22,809 bases of DNA from CAYVTD01 sp964577665 (GTDB lineage Bacteria; Bacteroidota; Ignavibacteria; Kapaibacteriales; UBA2268): NCBI GenBank assembly GCA_964577665.1, contig CAZOBD010000058.1, forward strand, positions 1 through 22,809, written 5' to 3'. The notes below the pieces were generated by a model. That model made no database searches. It was not told where the DNA came from and saw only the letters and a program-made list of their open reading frames with translations. This document shows positions 13,262 through 21,637 of this stretch, piece by piece (the stretch's first letter is position 1; the number at the start of each line of letters is the position of its first letter). A program made the position numbers and the translations under genes.

Positions 13262-15172
13262 TTATTTTACTAATATGACCTTACCGGAAAAAACTCTGTC
13301 TCCTGAAATGATGCGTATGTAATAAATTCCGCTTTCAAATCCGGAGGCATCCCATTCTGTTAAGCAAACAGAAGCGGGAACCGGTTTCGGCGCCGCTTCA
13401 TATACTTTCATTCCCAGCGAATTAAATATCTCAATTCTCGAATTATTAATCAGTGGATTTCTAAGCTCGATGAAAACTTTGTTTTGTGAAGGATTGGGAT
13501 ATATAATAAGCTGCTCATTCTTTTCAGATGGGGCATTTTTGTTTTCATCAACCGAAACAACCGTACTTTCCGGGTGCGGGCATGAAGACCAGCTTAAAAT
13601 CTCGTGTTTTTCGCGGGAATCTCCCGTTGCAGAGGTAAAACCGAGAATAGCTGATATGCCGCCCCAAAGCTCTATTTTTTCGTGAAGCACAAGATTTTCG
13701 GCGGTGAGCACAGGCTCGGAAAAATTTCTTGTAGTGTCGAGGAAAACGCGCATTGTATTGGGAATAACGTTATAATCAATTTTTGAGTAATACACCGTGC
13801 CGTCTATTTTTATTTCCGGGATGCTGTCGGAAGCGGCAAGTTGTGTATTTTCGTTGTGGAAGGGCAGTATGTAGTCCCTGCCGCGGCTTAGTATTGCAAT
13901 ATGATTGCCGTTCGGGTCATTCACAGGATTCAGTCCGAGTATATCATCTCCGTTTTTCATGGGCGGTTCTTCATCCTCTTGGTTGTGGTAAGTGTCATAT
14001 TCCACCACCAAACAGTTGTAGATGCCTTCGTAGCCGATGCCCAAGCCTGGTTTGCCTAACTCGCCCGAGCCGGGACCGCGGATAACGAAAGCAATGCCGT
14101 CGGCGCCGGGAGCCGAGCTGTCTGCTATTTCATCATCGAAACCGTCGTTGAAGCGAAAGGCAAACTCAGTTGAAAATCCGTTTCTGACAGGCACTCCTTC
14201 GCTGAGCCATAGGGCGCCGCGCTCCCAGTTTGCGCTGGGAGTAAGCTGCACAGCTTTATCGGCGTTCACCGCCGCCGACCCGACCAGCTTTATACCTTCG
14301 GCATCGGTAAAATCGGGATAATCGAATGCTGTTTCGTCGCACCCGCCTAACACTAAACGTAAGCCTGTGTTATTGTAAGAAGTTGAAGCATGTACATTGT
14401 TCCTATCTGAAGAACGGCCGTAGTTTGATATGTCGCGAAATGATCCGCTTCTTATTGCTTTATAATCACTCCAGCCGGGACCTTTTGGATTAACAGCTTT
14501 TTTACTGCTAAACTGGTCATAGTAATACATATCATAAGAATCCCAAACCCATTCCCAGGCATTGCCGTGCATATCGTATATACCATAAGAATTAGGAGTT
14601 TTTTTACCGACCAGGTGAGGTTTGTTACTTGAATTACCGCAATACCAGCCTGCTTTGTCATAGCTTGGATCAACAGGATTACAACCGCCCTTATAGATCA
14701 AATTCCCGGTATAATAATCGGTATTAGTACCGGCACGGCAGGCAATTTCCCATTCAGCATTTGTAGGCAGCCGAAAACCATTTGCAAGTGTATCCCATAC
14801 TACTTTATCATTTTGTTTTTTATAACACCTTTCAAAACCGTGCAAGTCAGATAGTTTATTACAGAAATCAATTGCGTCGTACCAGTTGATACCTGTAACA
14901 GGGAGGTTATCTTCATGAAAAGATTTGGAGGGGAGATATCCCATTATTTCAAGCCATTGCTTATTGGTTACTTCAAATTTGGAAATTTGAAAACCATTTG
15001 TTAATAATACCTTATGAACAGGGTCTTCATCTGTATGCTTAACGCTGTTATTCGGAATATTTCCAATAGTATATTCACCGGATGGAATAAATACAAAATC
15101 ATTGGATATTTGGGAAAATAATAAGTTTGAAGAGGCTAAAAAGTATAGTATAAAATAAATGATTTTTTTCAT
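13262..15172 (-). CDS. Secreted SUMF1 / L-type lectin-like / type IX sorting-domain fusion protein
   Basis: A 636-residue exported protein. Residues 1-20 are a signal peptide (MKKIIYFILYFLASSNLLFS). Residues about 24-277 form a SUMF1 (formylglycine-generating-enzyme-like, C-type-lectin fold) domain: FVFIPSGEYTIGN, ISKFEVTNKQW, FRLPTNAEWEIACRAG, GIYDMHGNAWEWVWD, then GLRLV. The cysteines that catalyse formylglycine formation are absent in the RSGSFRDISNYGRSSDR region, so a binding role is more likely than catalysis. Residues about 290-530 resemble L-type lectins (WERGALWL, ADGIAFVI, VVEYDTYHNQED, HIAILSRG). The last 80 or so form a type IX sorting domain (IYPNPSQNKVFIE ... IYYIRIISGDRVFSGKVI). 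A GAGGTG ribosome site precedes the ATG. Base composition changes at the SUMF1/lectin junction. Confidence 0.88.
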   Translation of the reverse strand: MKKIIYFILYFLASSNLLFSQISNDFVFIPSGEYTIGNIPNNSVKHTDEDPVHKVLLTNGFQISKFEVTNKQWLEIMGYLPSKSFHEDNLPVTGINWYDAIDFCNKLSDLHGFERCYKKQNDKVVWDTLANGFRLPTNAEWEIACRAGTNTDYYTGNLIYKGGCNPVDPSYDKAGWYCGNSSNKPHLVGKKTPNSYGIYDMHGNAWEWVWDSYDMYYYDQFSSKKAVNPKGPGWSDYKAIRSGSFRDISNYGRSSDRNNVHASTSYNNTGLRLVLGGCDETAFDYPDFTDAEGIKLVGSAAVNADKAVQLTPSANWERGALWLSEGVPVRNGFSTEFAFRFNDGFDDEIADSSAPGADGIAFVIRGPGSGELGKPGLGIGYEGIYNCLVVEYDTYHNQEDEEPPMKNGDDILGLNPVNDPNGNHIAILSRGRDYILPFHNENTQLAASDSIPEIKIDGTVYYSKIDYNVIPNTMRVFLDTTRNFSEPVLTAENLVLHEKIELWGGISAILGFTSATGDSREKHEILSWSSCPHPESTVVSVDENKNAPSEKNEQLIIYPNPSQNKVFIELRNPLINNSRIEIFNSLGMKVYEAAPKPVPASVCLTEWDASGFESGIYYIRIISGDRVFSGKVILVK

Positions 15173-15303
15173 GGCAGCACCTCTGAAAATATAAATAAGT
15201 TTCTTATGGCATAATCAAATTAAACATTTTAATAACCGTTTAGACAATTTACTAATATTTTATTATTTTGCAAATATATTTTTGGAATTTTCGGAAAAAA
15301 AAG

Positions 15304-15606
15304 ATGAAAAAAGACGAGATTAGAAAAATAATTTATGAAGTTATTGATGAAATCAACCAAAATCTTCCTAAAAAAAGACAATTAGAAAAAAAACCGGAAG
15401 AAATTCTTTTCGGCAGGGAAGGTAAACTTGATTCACTTGGACTTGTAAATATGATTGTGGCAATAGAGGATGTATTGGAAGAAAAACATGATATTACTAT
15501 TACCATAGCTGATGAAAAAGCTATGTCTATGAAAAACAGTCCGTTCAGATCAGTAGAAGCGTTGACGGATTATATCGAAAAAGTAATCAGGGAAGAAAAT
15601 GAATGA
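15304..15606 (+). CDS. Acyl carrier protein, dedicated
   Basis: A 100-residue acyl carrier protein. The phosphopantetheine serine is S44 in the motif KLDSLGLVNM. It is longer and more charged than a FabC/AcpP housekeeping ACP, as expected for a pathway-specific carrier. The frame is open to a TTG at 15268, but the ATG at 15304 gives a normal ACP N-terminus (MKKDEIRKIIYEVI) and is preferred. It is the first gene of a tightly packed operon; its end overlaps the SDR gene by 8 bases. It probably carries the acyl chain that the next genes make and transfer. Confidence 0.85.
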   Translation: MKKDEIRKIIYEVIDEINQNLPKKRQLEKKPEEILFGREGKLDSLGLVNMIVAIEDVLEEKHDITITIADEKAMSMKNSPFRSVEALTDYIEKVIREENE

Positions 15607-16303
15607 TTCTGAAAAAGTGATGATTATCACCGGCACCCGAAAAGGCATCGGAAAATATCTAACTGAATATTATATCGATAAAGGATATTTCGTTTACGGC
15701 TGCAGCCGCGGAGATACGGATTTTTCCAACGAAAAATACAAGCATTTTTGCCTGGATGTATCAGATGAAAAAAAAGTAAAAGAAATGTTTGCATCTGTCA
15801 GGAAAAATCACGGCAGGCTTGACGTTTTGATAAATAACGCCGGTATTGCCTCAATGAACCATATTCTTCTAACTCCCTTGAAAACAATTACTAAGATTTA
15901 TAATACGAATGTATTCGGTACTTTCCTTTTTTGCAGGGAAGCGGCTAAATTAATGATAAAAAGCAAAACAAGCAGAATTGTTAATTTTGCAACGGTAGCA
16001 ACACCGCTTAAATTAGAAGGTGAAGCGGCTTACGCATCATCAAAGGCAGCCGTTGAAAGTCTTACTCATGTATTTTCAAGAGAATTGGCTGAAAATGGAA
16101 TAACGGTAAATGCCGTTGGACCTACTCCTATAGAAACTGATTTGATAAAATCTGTGCCCAAAGAAAAAATGGATGCGCTTATAGGCAGGCAGGCAATAAA
16201 AAGAATAGGGCAGTTCAGCGATGTTTCCAATGCAATAGACTTTTTCATTAAACCGGAAAGCGATTTCATTACAGGACAAGTAATTTTTCTGGGCGGTGTG
16301 TGA
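15599..16303 (+). CDS. Short-chain dehydrogenase/reductase, FabG-like
   Basis: A 234-residue NAD(P)-binding SDR, probably a 3-oxoacyl-ACP reductase acting on the acyl chain held by the neighbouring carrier. Visible motifs are the nucleotide-binding TGTRKGIG (11-18), NNAG (about 80-83), the Y145-x3-K149 catalytic pair (AYASSKAAV), and NAVGPTPIETDL. The position of the usual catalytic serine (13 residues before the tyrosine) is Thr132. It overlaps the carrier gene by 8 bases and the ligase gene by 1 base (TGATG), so translation is coupled. The substrate is inferred only from context. Confidence 0.87.
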   Translation: MNDSEKVMIITGTRKGIGKYLTEYYIDKGYFVYGCSRGDTDFSNEKYKHFCLDVSDEKKVKEMFASVRKNHGRLDVLINNAGIASMNHILLTPLKTITKIYNTNVFGTFLFCREAAKLMIKSKTSRIVNFATVATPLKLEGEAAYASSKAAVESLTHVFSRELAENGITVNAVGPTPIETDLIKSVPKEKMDALIGRQAIKRIGQFSDVSNAIDFFIKPESDFITGQVIFLGGV

Positions 16304-17652
16304 TGTACATAGATTTTTTAAAAGAAAGATTTTTAGTAAACAAAGAAAAAACCGCTTTTATATACTTTGGCGAGTCGTATAGTTACAACCGCCTCATGGA
16401 TGATATTGCCGGATGGAAAGATATTATTTATGAAAACAGATTACCAGTCGGGTCAAATGTAATTATTGATTCTTCATATACTCCTTATTCAGTATCTCTT
16501 TTGCTCGCTTTAATTGAATTAGGTTTTATATCGGTTCCTTTTCCACCGTCCCTTCAAAATAAAAAAGAAGAATATTACCTAATTGCTGAACCTGATTTTG
16601 AATTTAAAGTTGCCAATGACGGAAATTTTAACATCACCCCATTTCAAAGAAACCACTACAATCCGTTATTTGAACAACTAAAAAAAGAACAAAAGCCCGG
16701 ATTAATATTATTTTCATCGGGTACAGCCGGAAAAAGTAAAGGAGTTTTGCATGATTTTACAAAACTTTTGCAGAAATACAAAAAGCAGAGAAAAGATTAT
16801 ACAACGCTTGCATTTATGCTCTATGACCATATCGGCGGAATAGACACTCTTTTTTATTCATTATCAAATACAAGCACTATTGTTCTAACTGAAAGCAGAA
16901 TGCCCAGAGAGATTTGCAGGTTAATCGAAAGGCACAGAGTAGAAGTTTTGCCCGTTACGCCTACTTTTTTAAATTTACTTTTATTAAGCGAGCAGTATAA
17001 AAAATTCGATTTATCATCACTCAAATATATTACCTATGGTACCGAGCCGATACCTGATTATACTTTGAAGAAAATTACCGAAATTTTTCCTGATGTGAAT
17101 CTTCTTCAAAAATTCGGTACTACAGAAGTGGGCACTTTAAGGTCAAAGTCAAAAAGCACTGATTCACCTTGGGTTAAAATAGGCGGAGAGGGTTATGAAA
17201 CAAGAATTGTTGATGGTATCCTTCAAATCAAAGCAGATTCGGCTATGATCGGTTATCTCAATGAAAAAAGTCCCTTTACAGAAGACGGTTGGTTTATCAC
17301 CGGCGATGAAGTCGAAACCGACGGAGAGTATTACAGAATTCTCGGCAGAAAAACCGAAATTATTAACGTTGGAGGCGAAAAGGTTTATCCTTCCGAAGTT
17401 GAAAACACTATTATGGAAATTGATGATGTCAGCGACTGCAAAGTTTATGGAGAAACAAACCAGATAATGGGAAATATCGTATGTGCGGATGTCTTTCCAG
17501 TAAAAAAAGAACTTGACAAAAAAGAACTAAAGAAAAGAATTAAAAAATACTGCTCAAGGAGACTGGAAGCATTTAAAGTACCGGTTAAAATTCGATTTAC
17601 AATGGAGCCGTTTTATACCGAAAGATTTAAGAAGAAAAGACAGAACAAATGA
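16303..17652 (+). CDS. AMP-forming acyl ligase (ANL superfamily)
   Basis: A 449-residue adenylate-forming enzyme expected to activate a carboxylic acid with ATP and load it on CoA or on the operon's carrier protein. Motifs are the P-loop FSSGTAGKSKGV (about 140-151), a TYGTEPIP phrase, FGTTEVG, TGDEVETDGEYYRILGR and VGGEKVYPSEVE. The C-terminal end has several lysines (RFKKKRQNK) where the catalytic lysine is expected. It is shorter than typical acyl-CoA synthetases (500-550), in line with the compact forms found in glycan and secondary-metabolite clusters. A GTG at 16300 is possible, but the TGATG-coupled ATG 16303 is preferred. It overlaps the next gene by 4 bases (ATGA). Confidence 0.88.
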   Translation: MYIDFLKERFLVNKEKTAFIYFGESYSYNRLMDDIAGWKDIIYENRLPVGSNVIIDSSYTPYSVSLLLALIELGFISVPFPPSLQNKKEEYYLIAEPDFEFKVANDGNFNITPFQRNHYNPLFEQLKKEQKPGLILFSSGTAGKSKGVLHDFTKLLQKYKKQRKDYTTLAFMLYDHIGGIDTLFYSLSNTSTIVLTESRMPREICRLIERHRVEVLPVTPTFLNLLLLSEQYKKFDLSSLKYITYGTEPIPDYTLKKITEIFPDVNLLQKFGTTEVGTLRSKSKSTDSPWVKIGGEGYETRIVDGILQIKADSAMIGYLNEKSPFTEDGWFITGDEVETDGEYYRILGRKTEIINVGGEKVYPSEVENTIMEIDDVSDCKVYGETNQIMGNIVCADVFPVKKELDKKELKKRIKKYCSRRLEAFKVPVKIRFTMEPFYTERFKKKRQNK

Positions 17653-18536
17653 TAAAAGAAATTGCAAAAAAAGTTTTACCAAAGAGCATTAAGCAAAAAG
17701 CTGCAGAGACTAAACAGGACTTGATTAAGAAAAAAACTGCCGCTTTACCGGCACTCAGCGAAAGAGATTTTGAGAAAATCTTGATTGAAACTCTTGGTAT
17801 AACAAAAGGAGATATAGTTTTTGTTCACAGTTCCCTAGATAGGATAAACCTAGATTTTCCTTTTTATAATATTTTAAGCATTTTACAAAATATTACCGGG
17901 ACCGAAGGGACGATTGTTTTTCCGACTTATAATGACATCCCTTCTTTTGAATTTTTAAAAAGCCGAAAAATATTCAATGTCAGGAAAACACCGGCATACA
18001 CAGGTCTTTTAAATGAGTTCGCCCGCAGGAAAAAAGGCGCTGTCAGGAGCCTTCATCCTACTAAATCAGTTGCTGCTATAGGTAAATATGCAAATGAATT
18101 AACAAAAGACCATCAGAATTCACCTTTTTGCTATGATACTTGCAGCCCTTATTACAAAATAACAGAATTGAATGCAAAGGTCGCAGGTATCGGGGTGAAG
18201 ACAACGTATCTTTCAATGGTTCATGCAGTTGATGATTATATGAAGGAAGATTTTCCCGTGGAGCCTTACCATCCTGAACTTTTTCATGCTAAATGTATAG
18301 ATTACAACAAAAAAGAAGTTATAGTGGATACTTATGCTCATGATATGAAAAAAATGGGATTTTCACTGCCGGATTATATGAAAAAGTATATTCCTGATTA
18401 TATTTGTAAAGACATAAAAGAATTTAAAACAAATTTTTTCATAGCAGACGCCAAAAAACTTTTTGACAAGATGCTTGAATTGGCGCAGGACGGTATAACG
18501 ATTTATTCAAAGAAATTTTACAAAACAGGACATTAA
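17649..18536 (+). CDS. AAC(3)-fold N-acyltransferase
   Basis: A 295-residue protein of the aminoglycoside 3-N-acetyltransferase (antibiotic_NAT) family. Motifs are VFVHSSLDRI (about 57-66), GTIVFPTYND, RSLHPTKSVAAIG with the active-site H136, a SPYYKI phrase, and MVHAVDD near the end of the core. Despite the family name, resistance is unlikely here: AAC(3)-fold enzymes in operons with an acyl carrier, reductase and ligase are better read as acyltransferases for amino sugars of surface glycans. The N-terminal 35 residues are lysine-rich and not part of the fold. The gene is AT-rich like its upstream neighbours and unlike the next one. Confidence 0.87.
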   Translation: MIKEIAKKVLPKSIKQKAAETKQDLIKKKTAALPALSERDFEKILIETLGITKGDIVFVHSSLDRINLDFPFYNILSILQNITGTEGTIVFPTYNDIPSFEFLKSRKIFNVRKTPAYTGLLNEFARRKKGAVRSLHPTKSVAAIGKYANELTKDHQNSPFCYDTCSPYYKITELNAKVAGIGVKTTYLSMVHAVDDYMKEDFPVEPYHPELFHAKCIDYNKKEVIVDTYAHDMKKMGFSLPDYMKKYIPDYICKDIKEFKTNFFIADAKKLFDKMLELAQDGITIYSKKFYKTGH

Positions 18537-18538
18537 TC

Positions 18539-19705
18539 ATGAAGCTTGGATTAGCGATTACGAACGACTGGGAGCTTTTCGGAGACGGCTCGGGCGATTT
18601 TTTCGAGGTGCAGCACGACCCGATGCGCGAGATGCTCAGGCTGCTAAAGGAGCACCGAAAGAAAATTACTATTATGGCTGAGATTGGACAGCAGTTTGCC
18701 CACCGCGAACTCGGCAAAAAAGAGAAGTGGGCGCGGGAGATTGTTTACGCTTGGGAGAACCTCCTGCGCGATGCCGTGCGTCAGCGCTCCGACGTGCAGC
18801 TCCACTTCCACCCGCAGTGGCTGAAATGCTCCTTCGAAGACGGCAGGTGGCAGATGAATATGGACAACTGGTCTCTTTCTTCTCTCGATGAAAAGACTAT
18901 TAAAAAAGTGCTAGGCAAGGGCAAAAGATATTTGGAGAATATGCTCAAGCCTGTTTACAACAAATACAAATGCGTTGCTTTCCGAACCGGAGGCTTCTGC
19001 ATCCAGCCTTCTGAGCAGATAGTGTCGGCTCTGAAGCAGATAGGTATGGCTGCGGATACATCCGTTGTGCCGGGCACTTACAGCGAAGGATTTTACGATT
19101 TCCGCAAAGCCTATTCAAACATACTTCCCTGGCGGGCGGATTTCAAAGAGATTACGCACCCTTCCGGCGATCCAAAAGCCATTCTGGAGTTCCCCGTTTA
19201 TACAAAAAAAGTGGTGGACTCGCAAGTGATGAAGAGATTCACCCCTGAACTTTATTACAAAACAAAATTTGACGCAGCACCCGCCAATGAGGAAATAGAG
19301 TGGCAAAAGGAGAGAAAGCGCATAAAAGAAGAACGCTATCCTTCATCACAGCGTTTTTACAAGAAAAATGAGAAAAAAAATCTTTCATGGATAAAGAACG
19401 CCATTTTCTCCGAAAGGCATATTCCATTGAATTATGATGATCTGCCGGCCACCACTTTCGTCAGTATGCTCGAGGAAATATTTGAAGACCCGGCATTAGC
19501 CCGTTTCAAAGAAACTGACATCAGCTTTCCGGTCATTGCCATCGGGCATATAAAGGATATTCACAATGTAGATAATATGAGGTGGATAATCGAAAAAATA
19601 GAAGACAAGATGGCAGACAAAGTTGAGTTTTGGGCGCTGCGTGATCTTGTCTTTTACTGGCGGAAGCAGATGCGCGGGTTTGAAGATGCCTGGGCGGAAA
19701 AATAA
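18539..19705 (+). CDS. Polysaccharide-deacetylase-like (NodB-fold) protein
   Basis: A 388-residue protein I place with divergent polysaccharide deacetylases found in glycan loci. An early acidic motif TNDWE (D10, E12) is followed by LHFHPQW (H89, H91), giving the Asp-His-His metal-site pattern. A later AFRTGGF segment and a PVYTKK region fit the barrel. No signal peptide or membrane helix is seen, so it acts in the cytoplasm or at the inner membrane face, perhaps on a lipid-linked or nucleotide-linked sugar. It starts 2 bases after the AAC(3) gene stop, with AGGA before the ATG. Its GC content is clearly higher than the four upstream genes. Its stop lies inside a palindrome shared with the convergent gene. 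Confidence 0.72.
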   Translation: MKLGLAITNDWELFGDGSGDFFEVQHDPMREMLRLLKEHRKKITIMAEIGQQFAHRELGKKEKWAREIVYAWENLLRDAVRQRSDVQLHFHPQWLKCSFEDGRWQMNMDNWSLSSLDEKTIKKVLGKGKRYLENMLKPVYNKYKCVAFRTGGFCIQPSEQIVSALKQIGMAADTSVVPGTYSEGFYDFRKAYSNILPWRADFKEITHPSGDPKAILEFPVYTKKVVDSQVMKRFTPELYYKTKFDAAPANEEIEWQKERKRIKEERYPSSQRFYKKNEKKNLSWIKNAIFSERHIPLNYDDLPATTFVSMLEEIFEDPALARFKETDISFPVIAIGHIKDIHNVDNMRWIIEKIEDKMADKVEFWALRDLVFYWRKQMRGFEDAWAEK

Positions 19706-19718
19706 GATTTATTTTTCC
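19696..19718. terminator. Stop-codon palindrome between convergent genes, possible two-way terminator
   Basis: GGAAAAATAA (19696-19705), the loop GAT, and TTATTTTTCC (19709-19718) form a perfect 10-bp inverted repeat. Each arm ends in the TAA stop of one of the two convergent genes. The stem is AT-rich with T-rich sequence on both sides, so it could end transcription from both directions, though GC content is low. Confidence 0.55.
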
Positions 19719-21610
19719 TTTAAAAAATCTATCATATCCTTGGCATCCTGAATGTAAACATTATCTCCGGAAAATCCTTCGCGGAAAAATCTTATTTCGC
19801 GGTTTTCATCTATGAAAATAGTTACGGGCAGCCCGGTTACGCCCGCCTGCTTGGGAATTATGCCGTATTCGTCCATGTAAACGGGCATTTCACTTTCATA
19901 TTCGTCCAGAAATTCTTCAAGAGTGTCTTCATCGTCGTCTTCTTTTTCCCATACATCCAGGGCAATGAACTCGATGTTTTTATTATCGGAATAGGCATTC
20001 TTCAGATAATTGAAAGCGGGAAGGAAGCTCTGGCAGGGCCCGCACCATGTTGCCCAAAAAGAAATAACGGTTATTTTACCGGATAAATCGCGCAGGTTGA
20101 GAATTTTTCCGTCTATGCTCTTTATCACGCCGTCAATGTTAGGAATTTCAACAAGTTCATATTTCAAATCTTCGAGGCGCTTTTCTTTTGCGAGTTTTTT
20201 CAGGCTGTCCAGATAGGAAATATAATCCTCATCTTTGCCGCCTTTTTTCAGGAAAAGTTCACTGTGAATGTTCTCTATTTTTTCGGAACTTTTTGATTTT
20301 ACGATAGCATCATTTGCATAGATATAAGCCAGGGAATCATTGCCCAGAGCTTTTAAAGTTTCAATCAGGCTTTCGTAAAGGCTGCTCGGCGCAGCGTCTT
20401 CGGTAAGATCCAGAGATTCGAGGAAGCTTGCCAGAGCCTTGTCTTTACTGCCTGTTTCCTGAAGTATCCATCCCTTTTGCTCGTGCAGATTTCCCAAAAT
20501 AATCCGCCTTTCCTCTTCCCATTCAGATTTTGTAAGGTATTTAGGTTTATAGATATCCGGATATTTTATTTCCTGTTCAATGGCGAGTTCAACGGCTTTA
20601 AGCGCGAGTTCTTCACGCTGTTCTTTACTTGCTTTGGGCAGAAGTTCCTTATCCTGTAAAACGGCATTGGCAATCTGGCTGTAAGCAATGGAAGGCACAT
20701 CGCCCATATTGCCGAGTTTGTCGTTAAGCTCCTGCAGTTTTGATACCTGCAGATAACCGGAAACCAGCGCCGAAAAAAGTTTTTCGCGGTTTTCGCTTTT
20801 AGGAAACTTTTTCAGATAATCTTCGGCTGCTTCGGAAAATTGCCGCAGGGAACGTGCTTTAGAAAGCTCTGATATATAATACTCCTCTGCAAGTTTGCCC
20901 TTTGGATACTGCCTGATTACCTTGTACTCTATTGTTTCTGCTTTGTCATTTTGATTCAATGCCTTAAGGGCGCGTGTATATGCCAGTGTTTCGCTTTCAT
21001 TGTCGAGTCTTTCCACTTTTTCGACAACGGCTTCAAGCTCTTTTAAAAAATCATCCCGGGATATTTTCTTCAAGTCAAATTTTAACGAAATATATCCTAT
21101 CTCAGCCTGAATATTTCCCGGGTAGAGCTTGTTTTCCTGTTCCAGATATTCAAGCGCTTCGGTAAAAATTACATTGCGGCGGCAGTTGCCGGGCATATTA
21201 CCCATCAAAGAAAGCGCAGACCTCAGATTTGCAAACTGCAAAGGTGTACCCGCCGTGTCTAAAACTATAAAGCCCCAATAATTACCGAAATTGTCGTCGA
21301 AATGACCATTAATCCTGAATTTTACCAGCCCGAACACCGCATCGTCCGGGACAGAGTAACTGCCGGTGTAAAAACCGGGAATTTTATCGGCATAAAGCAC
21401 CGTTTCGGAAGCCTCAGGCAGGGATTCCTCTTTCGAAAAATGATAAACATAAGCCCGCAGGCTGTCCGGTTTATCTTCACCGCTGTCAATGTAATAGGTA
21501 AGCTTTATTTCGTCCTGTCTGGTCGGTTTTTCCGGAGAAAGTTTCAGCTCTCCGGCATAAGCCAAGAATGGAAAAAGTAGTAAAATCAATGTAAGCCTTG
21601 TTTTAGTCAT
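19709..21610 (-). CDS. Secreted TlpA-like thioredoxin with a long helical-repeat region
   Basis: A 633-residue exported protein. Signal peptide: about 1-19 (MTKTRLTLILLLFPFLAYA). Residues about 20-125 form a beta-rich domain; about 130-480 are helical with TPR-like periodicity; the last 140 form a TlpA/ResA thioredoxin domain with FWATWCGPC (C523, C526) and the cis-proline motif GLPVTIF. Such proteins handle thiol-disulfide exchange outside the cytoplasm, for example on cytochromes or secreted proteins. An ATG at 21634 would add 8 residues. The start at 21610 is chosen because GAGGTG sits 4 bases before it and it gives a normal signal peptide. It follows the LOG-family gene by 27 bases on the same strand, so they probably share a transcript. 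Confidence 0.85.
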   Translation of the reverse strand: MTKTRLTLILLLFPFLAYAGELKLSPEKPTRQDEIKLTYYIDSGEDKPDSLRAYVYHFSKEESLPEASETVLYADKIPGFYTGSYSVPDDAVFGLVKFRINGHFDDNFGNYWGFIVLDTAGTPLQFANLRSALSLMGNMPGNCRRNVIFTEALEYLEQENKLYPGNIQAEIGYISLKFDLKKISRDDFLKELEAVVEKVERLDNESETLAYTRALKALNQNDKAETIEYKVIRQYPKGKLAEEYYISELSKARSLRQFSEAAEDYLKKFPKSENREKLFSALVSGYLQVSKLQELNDKLGNMGDVPSIAYSQIANAVLQDKELLPKASKEQREELALKAVELAIEQEIKYPDIYKPKYLTKSEWEEERRIILGNLHEQKGWILQETGSKDKALASFLESLDLTEDAAPSSLYESLIETLKALGNDSLAYIYANDAIVKSKSSEKIENIHSELFLKKGGKDEDYISYLDSLKKLAKEKRLEDLKYELVEIPNIDGVIKSIDGKILNLRDLSGKITVISFWATWCGPCQSFLPAFNYLKNAYSDNKNIEFIALDVWEKEDDDEDTLEEFLDEYESEMPVYMDEYGIIPKQAGVTGLPVTIFIDENREIRFFREGFSGDNVYIQDAKDMIDFLKEK

Positions 21611-21637
21611 GGCGCACCTCATAGAATAATTCATATA

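Noticed and set aside
13110..13322. Open frame of 70 codons on the plus strand after pepP
   Set aside because: It starts inside the pepP terminator tail, crosses the 12-bp inverted repeat and enters the 3-prime end of the antisense gene; no family resemblance or ribosome site.
13262..15172. Diversity-generating retroelement target (C-type-lectin fold variable protein)
   Set aside because: The SUMF1/C-type-lectin fold raised the idea, but there is no reverse transcriptase, template repeat or biased adenine-rich repeat pair in the window, and the variable domain is normally C-terminal.
15181..15284. Bacteroidota-type promoters (TTTG / TAnnTTTG) for the divergent genes at 15172 and 15304
   Set aside because: TATATTTT at 15186-15193 (-) and TATTTTTG at 15277-15284 (+) match the -7 box, but the spacing to a TTTG box or to the start codon is unsuitable, so no promoter is called.
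17649..18536. Aminoglycoside resistance gene
   Set aside because: The fold is AAC(3), but the operon context (carrier protein, reductase, ligase) and lysine-rich N-terminus argue for acyl transfer in a biosynthetic pathway.
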